A stretch of DNA of 53,977 bases from Gammaproteobacteria bacterium (GTDB lineage Bacteria > Pseudomonadota > Gammaproteobacteria > Steroidobacterales > Steroidobacteraceae). Below, in pieces: positions 1 to 9,383 of this stretch. Each line of letters starts with the position of its first letter. Position 1 is the first letter of the stretch. A model generated the notes under the pieces. It ran no database searches. It saw only the letters and a list, made by a program, of their open reading frames with translations, and was not told where the DNA came from. Where the stretch lies: NCBI GenBank assembly GCA_028293765.1, contig JAQGOG010000198.1, positions 1 to 53,977 of the forward strand, in the 5' to 3' direction. Both the position numbers and the translations under genes were made by a program.

Positions 1-541
1 CCTGCTCTCGATCATGCTCTTAGTATAGGGCAAACAACGCACTCCCGTTCTCGACACGCGCGCATCGTGAGCGTGGCGGCGTCGAAAGGAGCCAGCACGC
101 GGTGCTTCGCCCGTCCGTGCCCTGCGCCACGCCGACCGCCCTCGCCTCACCGGCGTGCCTCGCCGACCACACTTCTCCGCTCACTCCCGGCAGCCCGCGC
201 CTCGCCCGCTCACATCTCGCAGCCCCGCACCTCGCAGCCGCGCCTCGCAGCCCACACCTCGCGCCGCCCGCACCTCGCCGCCCACACCTTGCAACCACTC
301 CTTGCAAGCCACCTGCGAGCCGACGGCTCGTCGGCCCGGCCCCTAAACCGATAAGCCGCCTTTCCCCCCGCTGAGTCGGCCACAGCTGCCGTGACCGCGG
401 CGCGTCATAGGCACTTAGGCGCAGTCGCACCCGGCCGGCCCCGTAGGCGCCCCCTGCGATCTCGCGCGTGGTCGGGCCACCATTTTCACCACCCGTCTTT
501 TATGCGATCCCCGCCACGGAACTGCGGCCACGCTCGAGCGC
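1..541. other. gene-free GC-rich region
   Basis: I see no credible gene in this stretch. Open frames exist on both strands, but their translations are Arg/Pro/Ala-rich low-complexity text, as expected from biased composition. Positions 211-311 hold a degenerate tandem repeat, listed separately. No clear promoter or Shine-Dalgarno sequence for the downstream GGDEF-EAL gene stands out. Confidence 0.6.
211..311. repeat. degenerate 14-15 bp tandem repeat
   Basis: About seven consecutive imperfect copies of a unit resembling CACCTCGCAGCCC can be read, at roughly 211, 226, 241, 255, 270, 285 and 298. The last two have drifted to CACCTTGCAACCA and CTCCTTGCAAGCCA. The top strand is strongly C-rich and G-poor. 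Units sit head to tail with no spacers, so this is a minisatellite-like tract and not a CRISPR array. Confidence 0.6.
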
Positions 542-3247
542 ATGATAGCCGCAGGTAAAAGGCTGCATGAGCTCGCATGGACGTCTGCTAACCGCAGCTT
601 ATGTCATATGCACCAAACTCCCATTGAGACAGCCGCATCAGATCCAACCGTCTCCCTGCCCTCCCGTCCGGAGAGTCGGCGCGGATGGCGGGGACTGAAG
701 CTGCGCCTCGGAATTGGTAGCCGTCTCGCCCTGGGGCTGGCGGCAGTTGCTGCCGTGATTCTGGTCGGCCACGGCTTGGCAACGCAGACGACACGCGAGG
801 CGGTCGAAGCTGTCCGGAGCATGCAGAGCGAGCACGAGCCCCTCGCCCGTCGTGCGAGCAGCGTGCTGGATTCGCTCGTCGCCTACGACCGGGTCGTAGG
901 CGAGTATCTGCAGGCCGGCCGCTCTTCCGATTTCGGCACCATTACGGCAGCCAGCGACGCGCTCCAGAGCGCACTGGCAGCCTACTACGACACCAATCCC
1001 CCACCTGCCCTGACTCCCGCTAGCGCGCGGCTGCGTGGGCAACTCCTTCATCACATCGACGGCGGCCGGCAACTCGCAAAAAGCGCGCGGCAGCGCGCGG
1101 CCTGGGTCGACGCCCGCAACGCGGCGCTCGAAGGCCTCCACCGCCGTATCGCATCCGCGGGCGGCACCGGGTTGGCAATCAACGGCAACCAGGTGGTGGC
1201 GCAGCGCTCGCTCTCGGAGCTCGAGGTGGCCATCGATGCCATCCGCGGAAATGTTAGCGCTCCCGGACTCATCAGCCGCCGTGAACAGGATTTCTCGGCC
1301 GTTTTAGCTACCCACAGCGAAGAGCTTTCGCACTCGCCCGGCAAGGCATGGCTCGAGCTCGTGCGTGAGGACTTCGCGGAAGCTGTGCGCCTCCGATTCG
1401 CCATAGAACGCTTCGATGGCGCGAACGGACCGGCGCGGCGCGATCTCCTGGAAGAAAGCGCCACCCTGACCGCGGGAGTAGAGGAACAGCTGCAGGAGCC
1501 TGCGCGCCGCGGCCTGCTGCAAGCGGCAGAACATGCTGCCACGTCGGCCGAAATCGCGGAGCACACGCTGACGATGACAGGCGCAGCGGTACTGGGAGTG
1601 GTGCTGCTCGTATGGGTGGTTCTCGCCTTGGGGATAAGTCTGCCAGTCCGCCGGTTGACGGCTGCGACCAGGCTTCTTGCCACCGGCAACCGCGGCGCCC
1701 GCGCACCACGCGGCGGATCCGCGGAGATCGCCGAGTTGGCGGAATCGTTCAACACGATGGCGGATCACATCTCGAGAGCCGAGGCGGAGCTACGCGCGCA
1801 TCAGGCTGAGCTCGAGCGCCACGTCGCCGAACGCACACGCCAGCTCCATCACCTTGCTCATCACGATCCCCTCACTCAGCTACCCAACCGGCGACAACTG
1901 TCGGCGCGCCTCGGCAGCGCTCTTTCGCGGGCGAGCGCCACCGGACAGCGGATCGCGCTGCTGTTCGTAGACGTGGACAACTTCAAGTCGATCAACGACA
2001 CGCTCGGCCACAACTTCGGCGACCGCGTTCTGCAGGGCATCGCGAAGCGACTGCAGACGGCGGCGGGCACCAACGGGCTGCTCGCCCGACTCGGGGGGGA
2101 TGAATTCACCGTCTTGATCGAAGACGTGAAATCGATCGAGGAGGTCGAGAGTCGCGCTGCGCAGATTGTCACGACGCTACAGCAGCCACTGACCATTGAC
2201 GGCCGTGCGCTGGCGACGAGCGCCAGTGTTGGCGCGAGCCTTTACCCGGATCACGCGGACGATGCGGAAGAATTGCTCCGGGCGGCCGATGTCGCCCTCT
2301 TCCGCGCGAAGGAGTTGGGCCGCAATCGTTTCGCACTGTACCGGCCCGCGCTCTACGACGCGGCGGCCCAGCGCTTCCGCCTCGAACAGTCGTTGCGCAA
2401 AGCCGTCGAAGCCGGCGACCTGATGCTCATGTTCCAGCCGCAGGTCGCGCTGCATACCTTCGAAGTAACGGGTCTCGAGGCGCTGCTTCGCTGGCGCAAA
2501 CCCGATGGCCGTATCGCTACGGCAACCGAGTTCATTCACATTGCCGAGAAGACAGGTCTCATTCACGAGCTCACGGACTGGGTGCTGCGTTCGGCGACGT
2601 CTACTGTTGCGGCGTGGCGCGCCCAGGGATGGCATCGAGCCTGTGTTGCCATCAACGTCTCACCCCCGCAGTTTTTCGAGAGCGACTTCGTCGGACACGT
2701 GGCGCGGGCGTTGGAAGTCACCGGCCTGCCCGCGAGCGCTTTAGAACTGGAACTGACGGAGACCGTCTTCCAGACAGGGCCGACGACCATCGACGCACTG
2801 CGTCGTTTGCGGGAGATGGGCGTATCGATCGCTCTGGACGACTTTGGGATCGGCTATTCGTCACTGACTTCGCTCGAGCAATTGCCGATCACACGCGTGA
2901 AGCTCGACCGCATGCTCGTGGAAGGAGTGGATACGAATCCGCGCTCCGCCGCGATCGTGCGCTCCATCGTTGCACTCTGCCACGGCCTCGGCCTGCAGGT
3001 CGTCGCGGAAGGCGTCGAACGCCCGACACAACTCGAATTCCTCTCACACTGTGGTCCACTTGGCGTGCAAGGCTATCTCCTCGCGTACCCCGTCGAGGCC
3101 CATAAAGCAGAGGACGAATCACGTGCCGCGACCGCGCGCGCCAGAAGCATTCTCGAGGCAGCAGCTGCCAAATCACCGCATTCAGACGCCGTAGACAGCT
3201 CGCTCGTATTCGTGGGACCCGCTACGGGGCGAAAGAGAACAAACTGA
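542..3247 (+). CDS. membrane GGDEF-EAL c-di-GMP turnover protein with HAMP domain
   Basis: This is a probable bifunctional or regulated cyclic-di-GMP enzyme of 901 residues in the inner membrane. A transmembrane helix lies at about 58-79, then a periplasmic helical sensor of about 265 residues, a second helix at about 346-368, a HAMP segment and a short coiled coil. The GGDEF domain follows, with intact RLGGDEF near 517-523. The EAL domain carries EALLRW near 645, ELELTE, DDFGIGYSSL and VVAEGVE. Both active-site signatures look intact, so synthase and phosphodiesterase activity are both possible. The start is uncertain: ATG at 542 gives the longest form, ATG at 608 (MHQTP) also precedes the first helix, and neither has a good Shine-Dalgarno. 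The ligand of the periplasmic domain cannot be told. A decayed EAL gene lies at 36.2-36.9 kb. Confidence 0.93.
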   Translation: MIAAGKRLHELAWTSANRSLCHMHQTPIETAASDPTVSLPSRPESRRGWRGLKLRLGIGSRLALGLAAVAAVILVGHGLATQTTREAVEAVRSMQSEHEPLARRASSVLDSLVAYDRVVGEYLQAGRSSDFGTITAASDALQSALAAYYDTNPPPALTPASARLRGQLLHHIDGGRQLAKSARQRAAWVDARNAALEGLHRRIASAGGTGLAINGNQVVAQRSLSELEVAIDAIRGNVSAPGLISRREQDFSAVLATHSEELSHSPGKAWLELVREDFAEAVRLRFAIERFDGANGPARRDLLEESATLTAGVEEQLQEPARRGLLQAAEHAATSAEIAEHTLTMTGAAVLGVVLLVWVVLALGISLPVRRLTAATRLLATGNRGARAPRGGSAEIAELAESFNTMADHISRAEAELRAHQAELERHVAERTRQLHHLAHHDPLTQLPNRRQLSARLGSALSRASATGQRIALLFVDVDNFKSINDTLGHNFGDRVLQGIAKRLQTAAGTNGLLARLGGDEFTVLIEDVKSIEEVESRAAQIVTTLQQPLTIDGRALATSASVGASLYPDHADDAEELLRAADVALFRAKELGRNRFALYRPALYDAAAQRFRLEQSLRKAVEAGDLMLMFQPQVALHTFEVTGLEALLRWRKPDGRIATATEFIHIAEKTGLIHELTDWVLRSATSTVAAWRAQGWHRACVAINVSPPQFFESDFVGHVARALEVTGLPASALELELTETVFQTGPTTIDALRRLREMGVSIALDDFGIGYSSLTSLEQLPITRVKLDRMLVEGVDTNPRSAAIVRSIVALCHGLGLQVVAEGVERPTQLEFLSHCGPLGVQGYLLAYPVEAHKAEDESRAATARARSILEAAAAKSPHSDAVDSSLVFVGPATGRKRTN

Positions 3248-3288
3248 CCGCGCGCTCGGGGAGCAGATCAAGCTCAGCGCAACAAACG

Positions 3289-4008
3289 TCATCCGCCGAG
3301 GCGAGTTCTCAAGTCATTGAGCTCCGCGCGCAGCGCACGCACCTCTTCCTCCAAACGACTCAGTCGCTGGTCCTGCCGCAGCGCCGGAAACGCAGTCTCT
3401 GGTGTAGAAACCACGGTGCGCGGCTCGGCACTGATTTGCTCAACAGCCTGCGTAGCGTATTCCGCATCTGAGCTCTGTCCCTCCGCGCCTCCGGCCACCG
3501 CACCGCTAAACAGGTGCGCGTAGCGAGACTCACGTCGACCCGGCTCCCGCGCCAGCCGTAGTACGAAAGGGCCGTCTTCACGTTCAGACAGGCGCGCAAG
3601 CGCCGCCTCGACCTCGGAGGCGTCGGTAAACATCGACATGCGCGCCGCACGGCTGCGCAGCTCACCGGGCGTCTGCGGCCCGCGCAACAGCAACTCGCAC
3701 ACTATCGCAAGCTCCTGCGGATCGAGCTTCAGCGTGCCGTACTCGGTGTTACAGAACCGATGCTGGTACTTCGGCACGCGACTGCCGAATCCGGACTTCT
3801 CGACGACGAAATGCTTCCGCGCGAGATCGTCGACCGTGTGCTGGACCGTTTTTTCGTCCAGCTCCAGCACCGGGTCGCGGTTGCTCTTCTGATTACACGC
3901 ATTGACGAGTGCGTTGAGCGACAGCGGATATTGATCGGGGGTCGTGATCTGCTTTTCGATGAGGCAGCCGATGACTCGCGCCTCGATGGGGGTGAGCTCG
4001 ATTTTCAT
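3289..4008 (-). CDS. yceH: YceH family protein (DUF480)
   Basis: The 239-residue product matches the YceH family over its length. It opens with [19 protein letters not shown] and continues with [19 protein letters not shown], a tandem winged-helix arrangement. The molecular role of the family is poorly defined; the fold suggests nucleic-acid or protein binding in the cytoplasm. The C-terminus is helical, with a leucine/arginine-rich coiled coil at about 210-237. The gene converges on the GGDEF-EAL gene with a 41 bp gap and lies 51 bp downstream of the glycerophosphodiesterase gene on the same strand, so co-transcription is possible. Length is a little above the usual 210-220 residues because of the tail. 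Confidence 0.9.
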   Translation of the reverse strand: MKIELTPIEARVIGCLIEKQITTPDQYPLSLNALVNACNQKSNRDPVLELDEKTVQHTVDDLARKHFVVEKSGFGSRVPKYQHRFCNTEYGTLKLDPQELAIVCELLLRGPQTPGELRSRAARMSMFTDASEVEAALARLSEREDGPFVLRLAREPGRRESRYAHLFSGAVAGGAEGQSSDAEYATQAVEQISAEPRTVVSTPETAFPALRQDQRLSRLEEEVRALRAELNDLRTRLGG

Positions 4009-4059
4009 GGGCGCAATGATAAGCGGCGCGTTCGCTCGATTACCAATGTTTCTGGCCGG

Positions 4060-5235
4060 TCAACGCCGCTGCATGAAGGCGGCTCTTGCGTGAGCGCCCA
4101 GGTCCGCCTGGTCGGTGAAGAATCCGTCCATTCCAGTCTGCAGATACGCGAGCAACTCCGCCTCGAGATTGCCGAGCGCCGTCGGCGCCAGCCCCCTGAA
4201 GAGGCTTGCCGGCAGGAAGGCGTTCTCCGCGCGGAATGTCCAGGCATGCACGAGCAGACCCTGTGCATGGGCGTTCGCCACCAACGCAGTCGGTGCGCCG
4301 ATTTTCAGATCCAGCGTGCGCGGAATGATGAGGAGTTTGTTGGGGCCGATGGCCTGCGCATAGGTTGCTATTTCGGCAAGCCCTGCCGGGGTGATCATGT
4401 CCGCGTAGGTGCGGGGATCCCGCTTCGCGACGAAATCGTACGGCGCGCCGCTCGCTTCGATGAGCTGCACGAGCGGCAGTTGCGTCATCCTGCTCAGGGC
4501 CTTGAGGTTGGCGACTTCGAACGATTGGATGTACGCCAACCCGTGTCGGCCCGTGTAGCCATGACGCCGCAGCGTGCTGACCAGAAGCTCCTCCATCGCG
4601 AGCCCGAGACCCGCGAAATAACTCGGGTGTTTGGTCTCAGGATAAACCCCGATCCGCTGGGGCGCCGCCAGCCCAAGCTGGCGCGCGGCAGTGTCACGTT
4701 GCTCCTCGACGCCGTGTACGAGAGCGAGAATTTCTTCGAACGTCGGAATCTCGAACTGCCCGTCAAACCGCGTGTTACCGGGCCTGATGTCAGGAATGCG
4801 CTCCCGCGCACGCAGCGTCTTGAGCTCGGCGAGCGTGAAATCCTCCGTGAACCACCCTGTCACCGACGTGCCGTCGATGACTTTGGTCGCGTGTCGAGAC
4901 GCGAACTCCGGATGCGCGGCCACGTCCGTAGTGCCGCCAATCTCGTTTTCGTGGCGCGCGACTAGAACACGGTCCTTCGTCATCACGAGATCCGGCTCGA
5001 CATAGTCGGCCCCATCCTGGATGGCGACGAAGTAAGACGTCAGGGTGTGCTCGGGGACATAACCGCTCGCACCACGGTGGCCGATGACTATCGGGGCGTG
5101 CCGTACCGCTCCAGATTGACCGCGCGAGGGTGCCGGCCCGTGTTGAACGTCGTTTGCGCGTACTGTGCCTGTCATAACCATACCGAGGATGGCGACCGCC
5201 GCGATCGGTCGGAAAAACTGCGAGCGATTCGACAT
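4060..5235 (-). CDS. glpQ: secreted glycerophosphodiester phosphodiesterase
   Basis: The 391-residue product hydrolyses glycerophosphodiesters to glycerol-3-phosphate and an alcohol; family knowledge puts the long GlpQ type in the periplasm. A signal peptide occupies about residues 1-28, ending near TGTVRA. The GDPD TIM barrel begins with VIGHRGASGYVPEHT, giving the catalytic His and Glu. YVEPDLVMTKD and VARHENE supply the metal-binding Glu/Asp and the second His. The start is well supported, with GGAGG at 5245-5249 seven bases upstream of ATG. The gene diverges from glgB across a 73 bp intergenic region. It is not obviously linked to the glucan cluster; scavenging of phospholipid headgroups is the likely role. 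Confidence 0.93.
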   Translation of the reverse strand: MSNRSQFFRPIAAVAILGMVMTGTVRANDVQHGPAPSRGQSGAVRHAPIVIGHRGASGYVPEHTLTSYFVAIQDGADYVEPDLVMTKDRVLVARHENEIGGTTDVAAHPEFASRHATKVIDGTSVTGWFTEDFTLAELKTLRARERIPDIRPGNTRFDGQFEIPTFEEILALVHGVEEQRDTAARQLGLAAPQRIGVYPETKHPSYFAGLGLAMEELLVSTLRRHGYTGRHGLAYIQSFEVANLKALSRMTQLPLVQLIEASGAPYDFVAKRDPRTYADMITPAGLAEIATYAQAIGPNKLLIIPRTLDLKIGAPTALVANAHAQGLLVHAWTFRAENAFLPASLFRGLAPTALGNLEAELLAYLQTGMDGFFTDQADLGAHARAAFMQRR

Positions 5236-5308
5236 TACTGTACCTCCGCCAAGGCGCGCGCGCCCGTTAAAATCAGATTATGGGCATGGGACTTGCTAGA
5301 CTCACCGA
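5236..5308. promoter_or_regulatory. divergent glpQ/glgB intergenic region
   Basis: This 73 bp gap must hold the promoters of both divergent genes unless they lie within coding sequence. It contains an A/T-rich box TTAAAAT at 5267-5273 in otherwise GC-rich DNA, a possible -10 element for glgB. No convincing -35 partner was found, and the call rests on position and composition. Confidence 0.3.
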
Positions 5309-7204
5309 GTGCTGCTAACCGACCAAGACATCTATCTTTTCCGCGAAGGCACCCATGTGCGCGCGTACGAGAAGCTGGGTGCCCATCCGGTCGCACCCGG
5401 GGAGGCGGCCGAGGAACAGGGCACCTACTTCGCGGTGTGGGCGCCAAATGCGGCCTCGGTCTCAGTGGTCGGCGATTTCAACGGCTGGAATCCTGCTTCA
5501 CACGTCCTCGAAGTGCGTGGTGACTCATCCGGCATCTGGGAAGGTTTCGCTCCGGGCGTGCGCCCCGGAGCGCTGTACAAGTACCACATCGTCTCGCGAC
5601 ACGCCGGTTACACCGTCGATAAGAGCGATCCGTTCGCCTTCTACTGCGAGGTGCCGCCACGCACCGCATCGATAGTGTGGGATCTCTCCTACGAATGGGG
5701 TGACGAAGAGTGGATGAAGACGCGGGCGCGGGCGAATGCTCTCGACGCACCGATGTCGATCTACGAGATACACCTCGGCTCCTGGCGACGTGTACCCGAG
5801 GAGCACAACCGCTCGCTTACCTACCGCGAGCTCGCGCATGCTGTAGGCGACTACGTGGCCGAAATGGGCTTCACACACGTGGAGCTCGTACCGATCATGG
5901 AGCATCCGTTCTACGGCTCGTGGGGCTACCAGGTCACGGGTTACTTTGCCCCGACCTCGCGCTACGGGACGCCGCAGGATTTCATGTATTTCGTCGATCA
6001 TCTGCACCGGCGGGGAATCGGCGTCATCATGGACTGGGTGCCCTCGCACTTTCCGTCCGACGAGCACGGGCTCGCCTACTTCGACGGCACCCACCTGTAT
6101 GAGCACGCGGACCCGCGCCAGGGCTTCCACCCGGAGTGGAACAGCTCGATATTCAACTATGGCCGCGCCGAAGTGCGCAACTTCCTGGCGAGCAATGCTC
6201 TGTTCTGGCTCGATACCTATCACATCGATGCGCTGCGCGTGGACGCCGTCGCCTCGATGCTTTATCTCGACTACGGCCGGCGCGCCGGCGAATGGATCCC
6301 GAACCGTTTCGGCGGCCACGAGAATCTCGAAGCCGTAGGGTTCCTGAAACAGCTGAACCTCGCCGTATACCGCGATCATCCGGATACGCAGACGATTGCG
6401 GAGGAATCGACGGCCTGGCCGATGGTGTCACGCCCGACGTACCTGGGAGGACTCGGGTTCGGCATGAAGTGGAACATGGGCTGGATGCACGACACGCTCA
6501 GCTACTTCCAGACCGACACCATCCATCGCAAATACCAACACAACAAGCTCACGTTCAGCATCTGGTACGCGTTCACCGAGAACTTCGTCCTGCCGATCTC
6601 ACACGACGAGGTGGTGCACGGCAAGGGCTCGCTCCTCGGCAAGATGCCCGGCGATGAGTGGCAGCGATTTGCCAACCTGCGCGTACTGCTCGGGTACATG
6701 TGGACGCATCCGGGCAAGAAGCTGCTCTTCATGGGCTGCGAGTTCGGCCAGAAACGCGAGTGGCAGCACGATGAGAGCCTCGAGTGGCACGTGCTGCAAT
6801 ACCCCACTCATGCCGGCGTGCAGCTTTGGGTGCGGGACCTGAATCGCCTCTACCGCAAGACGCCGGCGCTGTACGAAATCGACTTCTCGGGCGAAGGGTT
6901 CCAGTGGATCGATGCTAACAACGCCGACATGAGCGTCATCGTGTACCTGCGCAAGGGACGCTCGGGAGAGCTTGCGCTCATCGCGTGCAATTTTACGCCT
7001 GTGCCCCGCGACAACTACCAGATCGGCGTGCCACGCGCCGGCCGGTGGCTCGAGCGGCTCAACAGCGACGCGACAGATTATGGCGGCAGCGGGATAGGCA
7101 ACTTCGGCGCCCTCGAGTCGGCGCCGCTCGCCTCGCACGGTCACTATCATTCCCTCAGCCTGAGCCTCCCGCCGCTGTCGGTTCTTATCCTCACGCCGGA
7201 GTGA
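5309..7204 (+). CDS. glgB: 1,4-alpha-glucan branching enzyme
   Basis: GlgB cuts alpha-1,4 chains and re-attaches them by alpha-1,6 links, here presumably branching the glucan made by GlgE next door. The 631-residue product has an N-terminal CBM48 domain ([21 protein letters not shown], residues about 33-52) followed by a GH13 barrel. Visible active-site motifs are [10 protein letters not shown] with the nucleophile at about D312, IAEES with the acid at about E365, and [14 protein letters not shown]. It is about 100 residues shorter than the E. coli enzyme because the extra N1 domain is absent, a common short form. Start is GTG at 5309: an in-frame TAG at 5297 rules out anything longer, and no ATG lies nearby. 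It is the first gene of the glucan/trehalose cluster. Confidence 0.96.
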   Translation: MLLTDQDIYLFREGTHVRAYEKLGAHPVAPGEAAEEQGTYFAVWAPNAASVSVVGDFNGWNPASHVLEVRGDSSGIWEGFAPGVRPGALYKYHIVSRHAGYTVDKSDPFAFYCEVPPRTASIVWDLSYEWGDEEWMKTRARANALDAPMSIYEIHLGSWRRVPEEHNRSLTYRELAHAVGDYVAEMGFTHVELVPIMEHPFYGSWGYQVTGYFAPTSRYGTPQDFMYFVDHLHRRGIGVIMDWVPSHFPSDEHGLAYFDGTHLYEHADPRQGFHPEWNSSIFNYGRAEVRNFLASNALFWLDTYHIDALRVDAVASMLYLDYGRRAGEWIPNRFGGHENLEAVGFLKQLNLAVYRDHPDTQTIAEESTAWPMVSRPTYLGGLGFGMKWNMGWMHDTLSYFQTDTIHRKYQHNKLTFSIWYAFTENFVLPISHDEVVHGKGSLLGKMPGDEWQRFANLRVLLGYMWTHPGKKLLFMGCEFGQKREWQHDESLEWHVLQYPTHAGVQLWVRDLNRLYRKTPALYEIDFSGEGFQWIDANNADMSVIVYLRKGRSGELALIACNFTPVPRDNYQIGVPRAGRWLERLNSDATDYGGSGIGNFGALESAPLASHGHYHSLSLSLPPLSVLILTPE

Positions 7205-7285
7205 AGCGGCCGTTGCCGCGCAGCCCGGGCGGCTCGAGGCGCGGAAGTTGCTGACACGCGGCGTGGGACTGAATGAATCAGGAGC

Positions 7286-9277
7286 ATGCAGGCGGTGAGT
7301 AAAGTCCGTGTCGTCATCGAAAACGTCACCCCGCGGGTCGACTGCGGCCAGTTCCCGGCCAAACGCGTGCTCGGCGAGAGCGTAGCCGTAGAAGCGGACG
7401 TCTTTACCGACGGACATGATTCCGTTGCCGCAACCCTCTTCTACCGTCACGAAAGCACACCCGAATGGCATTCGGTGCCGATGAGCGCGCTGATCAACGA
7501 TCGCTGGCAAGCCCGCTTCACGGTTCAAGCGCTCGGCCACTATTTCTTCACGGTCGCGGGCTGGGTCGACCACGTCGAGACATGGCGACAGGGACTCGCG
7601 AAAAAGTACGAAGCCGGCCAGGACGTGGAGCTCGACCTGCAGACGGGTGCGGCGCTCGCACGCACTGTTTCAGAGCGCGTGCGCGACACTGATGCACGCA
7701 CGTTAAAAGAATGGGCCAACGCTGTAGGCGACCCGGCGCGAGATCGCGAAGAACGCGTCGTACTTGCGCAAAGCGAAACCGTACACGAGATCGCGCGCCG
7801 ACATCCGGACCCAGAGATCGTAGCCCGCCACGAGCCCCCGCTGGTGATCGATGTCGACCGGAAGCGGGCGCGCTTCTCGACCTGGTACGAGCTATTTCCG
7901 CGTTCGGCGTCGCCCCGGGCCGGCGAACACGGCACATTCGCCGACGTGGAGGCACTGCTGCCGGAAGTTTCAGCGATGGGCTTCGACGTACTGTATCTGC
8001 CGCCCATCCATCCGATTGGCGCTACGGAGCGAAAGGGTCCGAACAACCGCGCAAGCTGCGCGGCAGGCGATCCCGGCAGCCCTTGGGCGATCGGCGGCAA
8101 GGAGGGCGGACACAAGTCCATCCATCCCGAACTCGGAACGCTCGAGGACTTCGGCAGGCTCATCTCGAAGGCCGGCGAGCTCGGCATCGAGATCGCTCTG
8201 GACATCGCGTTCCAGTCCACGCCGGATCACCCGTATGTCCGTGAGCATCCCGAATGGTTTCTGAAGCGGCCCGACGGATCGATCCAGTACGCCGAGAATC
8301 CGCCCAAGAAATACCAGGACATCTATCCGTTCTGGTTCGAGACGCCGGACTGGAATGCGCTGTGGGCCGAGCTGAAGAGCGTGTTCGACTTCTGGATCGC
8401 GCAGGGCGTGCGGATTTTTCGCGTCGACAATCCTCACACCAAGCCCTTCGCATTCTGGGAATGGGTGCTCGCGGAAATCCGGCGCTCGCAGCCCGACGTC
8501 ATATTTCTGGCGGAAGCCTTTACACGGCCCAAGGTGATGTACCGCCTCGCCAAGGCCGGTTTCACCCAGTCGTACAACTACTTCCCCTGGCGCAACTCGA
8601 AACGGGAGATCGAGGCTTACTTCAAGGAGATCACCTCCCGGCCGGTCTGCGAGTTCTTCCGCGCGAACCTCTGGCCCAACACGCCGGATATTCTGCCGGA
8701 ATACCTGCAGTTCGGCGGCCGCCCGGCGTTCATGGTGCGGCTGGTGCTGGCCGGCACGCTCGGGGCGAGCTACGGGATCTACGGACCCGCCTTCGAGCTC
8801 ATGGAAGACCGGCCACGCGAGCCCGGCAGCGAGGAATATCTCGACTCGGAGAAGTACCAGGTGCGGACCTGGGATCGCGACCGCCCCTCGAGCCTCAAGG
8901 AGTTCATCGCGCGCGTGAACCGGATCCGCCGGGACAATCGTCCGCTGCAGAGCGACACGGGGTTGACCTTCCACACTGTCGACAACGAGGCGCTGATTGC
9001 CTACAGCAAGACGAACGACAGCGGCACCGAATCGGTGCTCGTGGTGGCGAACCTCGATCCCCATCACGTGCAGGCGGGATGGGTGACGCTCGATCTGGAG
9101 TCCCTCGGACTCCCCTTGGACACGACCTTCCAGATGGACGACCTGCTGTCGGGAGCACGCTTCCTCTGGCGCGGTCCGCGCAACTTCGTATCGCTCGATC
9201 CGGGTCATTCCCCCGCGCATATCTTCCGTATCCGGCGACGCGTCCGCACGGAACGGGATTTCGATTACTTTCTATAG
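7286..9277 (+). CDS. glgE: alpha-1,4-glucan:maltose-1-phosphate maltosyltransferase
   Basis: GlgE (GH13 subfamily 3) transfers maltosyl units from maltose-1-phosphate to the non-reducing end of alpha-1,4-glucan. The 663-residue product has an N-terminal beta-sandwich, then a catalytic barrel. Family hallmarks are DIAFQSTPDHPYV, PPKKYQDIYPFWFE, IFRVDNPHTKPFAFWEW with the nucleophile at about D381, and FLAEAFTRPKVM with the acid at about E410. The annotated ATG at 7286 has AGGAG (7280-7284) only one base upstream. The in-frame GTG at 7295 lies 10 bases from that same AGGAG, so it may be the true start, shortening the protein by three residues. The gene follows glgB by 81 bp. Its substrate is supplied by the fusion gene immediately downstream. 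Confidence 0.96.
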   Translation: MQAVSKVRVVIENVTPRVDCGQFPAKRVLGESVAVEADVFTDGHDSVAATLFYRHESTPEWHSVPMSALINDRWQARFTVQALGHYFFTVAGWVDHVETWRQGLAKKYEAGQDVELDLQTGAALARTVSERVRDTDARTLKEWANAVGDPARDREERVVLAQSETVHEIARRHPDPEIVARHEPPLVIDVDRKRARFSTWYELFPRSASPRAGEHGTFADVEALLPEVSAMGFDVLYLPPIHPIGATERKGPNNRASCAAGDPGSPWAIGGKEGGHKSIHPELGTLEDFGRLISKAGELGIEIALDIAFQSTPDHPYVREHPEWFLKRPDGSIQYAENPPKKYQDIYPFWFETPDWNALWAELKSVFDFWIAQGVRIFRVDNPHTKPFAFWEWVLAEIRRSQPDVIFLAEAFTRPKVMYRLAKAGFTQSYNYFPWRNSKREIEAYFKEITSRPVCEFFRANLWPNTPDILPEYLQFGGRPAFMVRLVLAGTLGASYGIYGPAFELMEDRPREPGSEEYLDSEKYQVRTWDRDRPSSLKEFIARVNRIRRDNRPLQSDTGLTFHTVDNEALIAYSKTNDSGTESVLVVANLDPHHVQAGWVTLDLESLGLPLDTTFQMDDLLSGARFLWRGPRNFVSLDPGHSPAHIFRIRRRVRTERDFDYFL

Positions 9278-9383
9278 AGCCCGAAAGCGCCATCTGGGTG
9301 CATTCGCCAGGCATGGACCTTGCTTGAGTGCAACGATGCTTCGCACCAGCGCTCGAGTGAATTGACGTGATCGGGGGATCCGG

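Noticed and set aside
211-311. CRISPR-like array
   Set aside because: Units are contiguous, short and degenerate, with no spacers and no cas genes.
20-430. Open frames on both strands near the left edge
   Set aside because: Translations are Arg/Pro/Ala-rich, follow the tandem repeat and show no domain or ribosome site.
3760-4965. 401-codon plus-strand frame across yceH and glpQ
   Set aside because: It is antisense to two well-conserved genes and is Arg-rich without a recognisable fold.
7970-9220. 416-codon minus-strand frame
   Set aside because: It lies wholly opposite glgE, whose motifs are complete; a by-product of GC-rich codon use.
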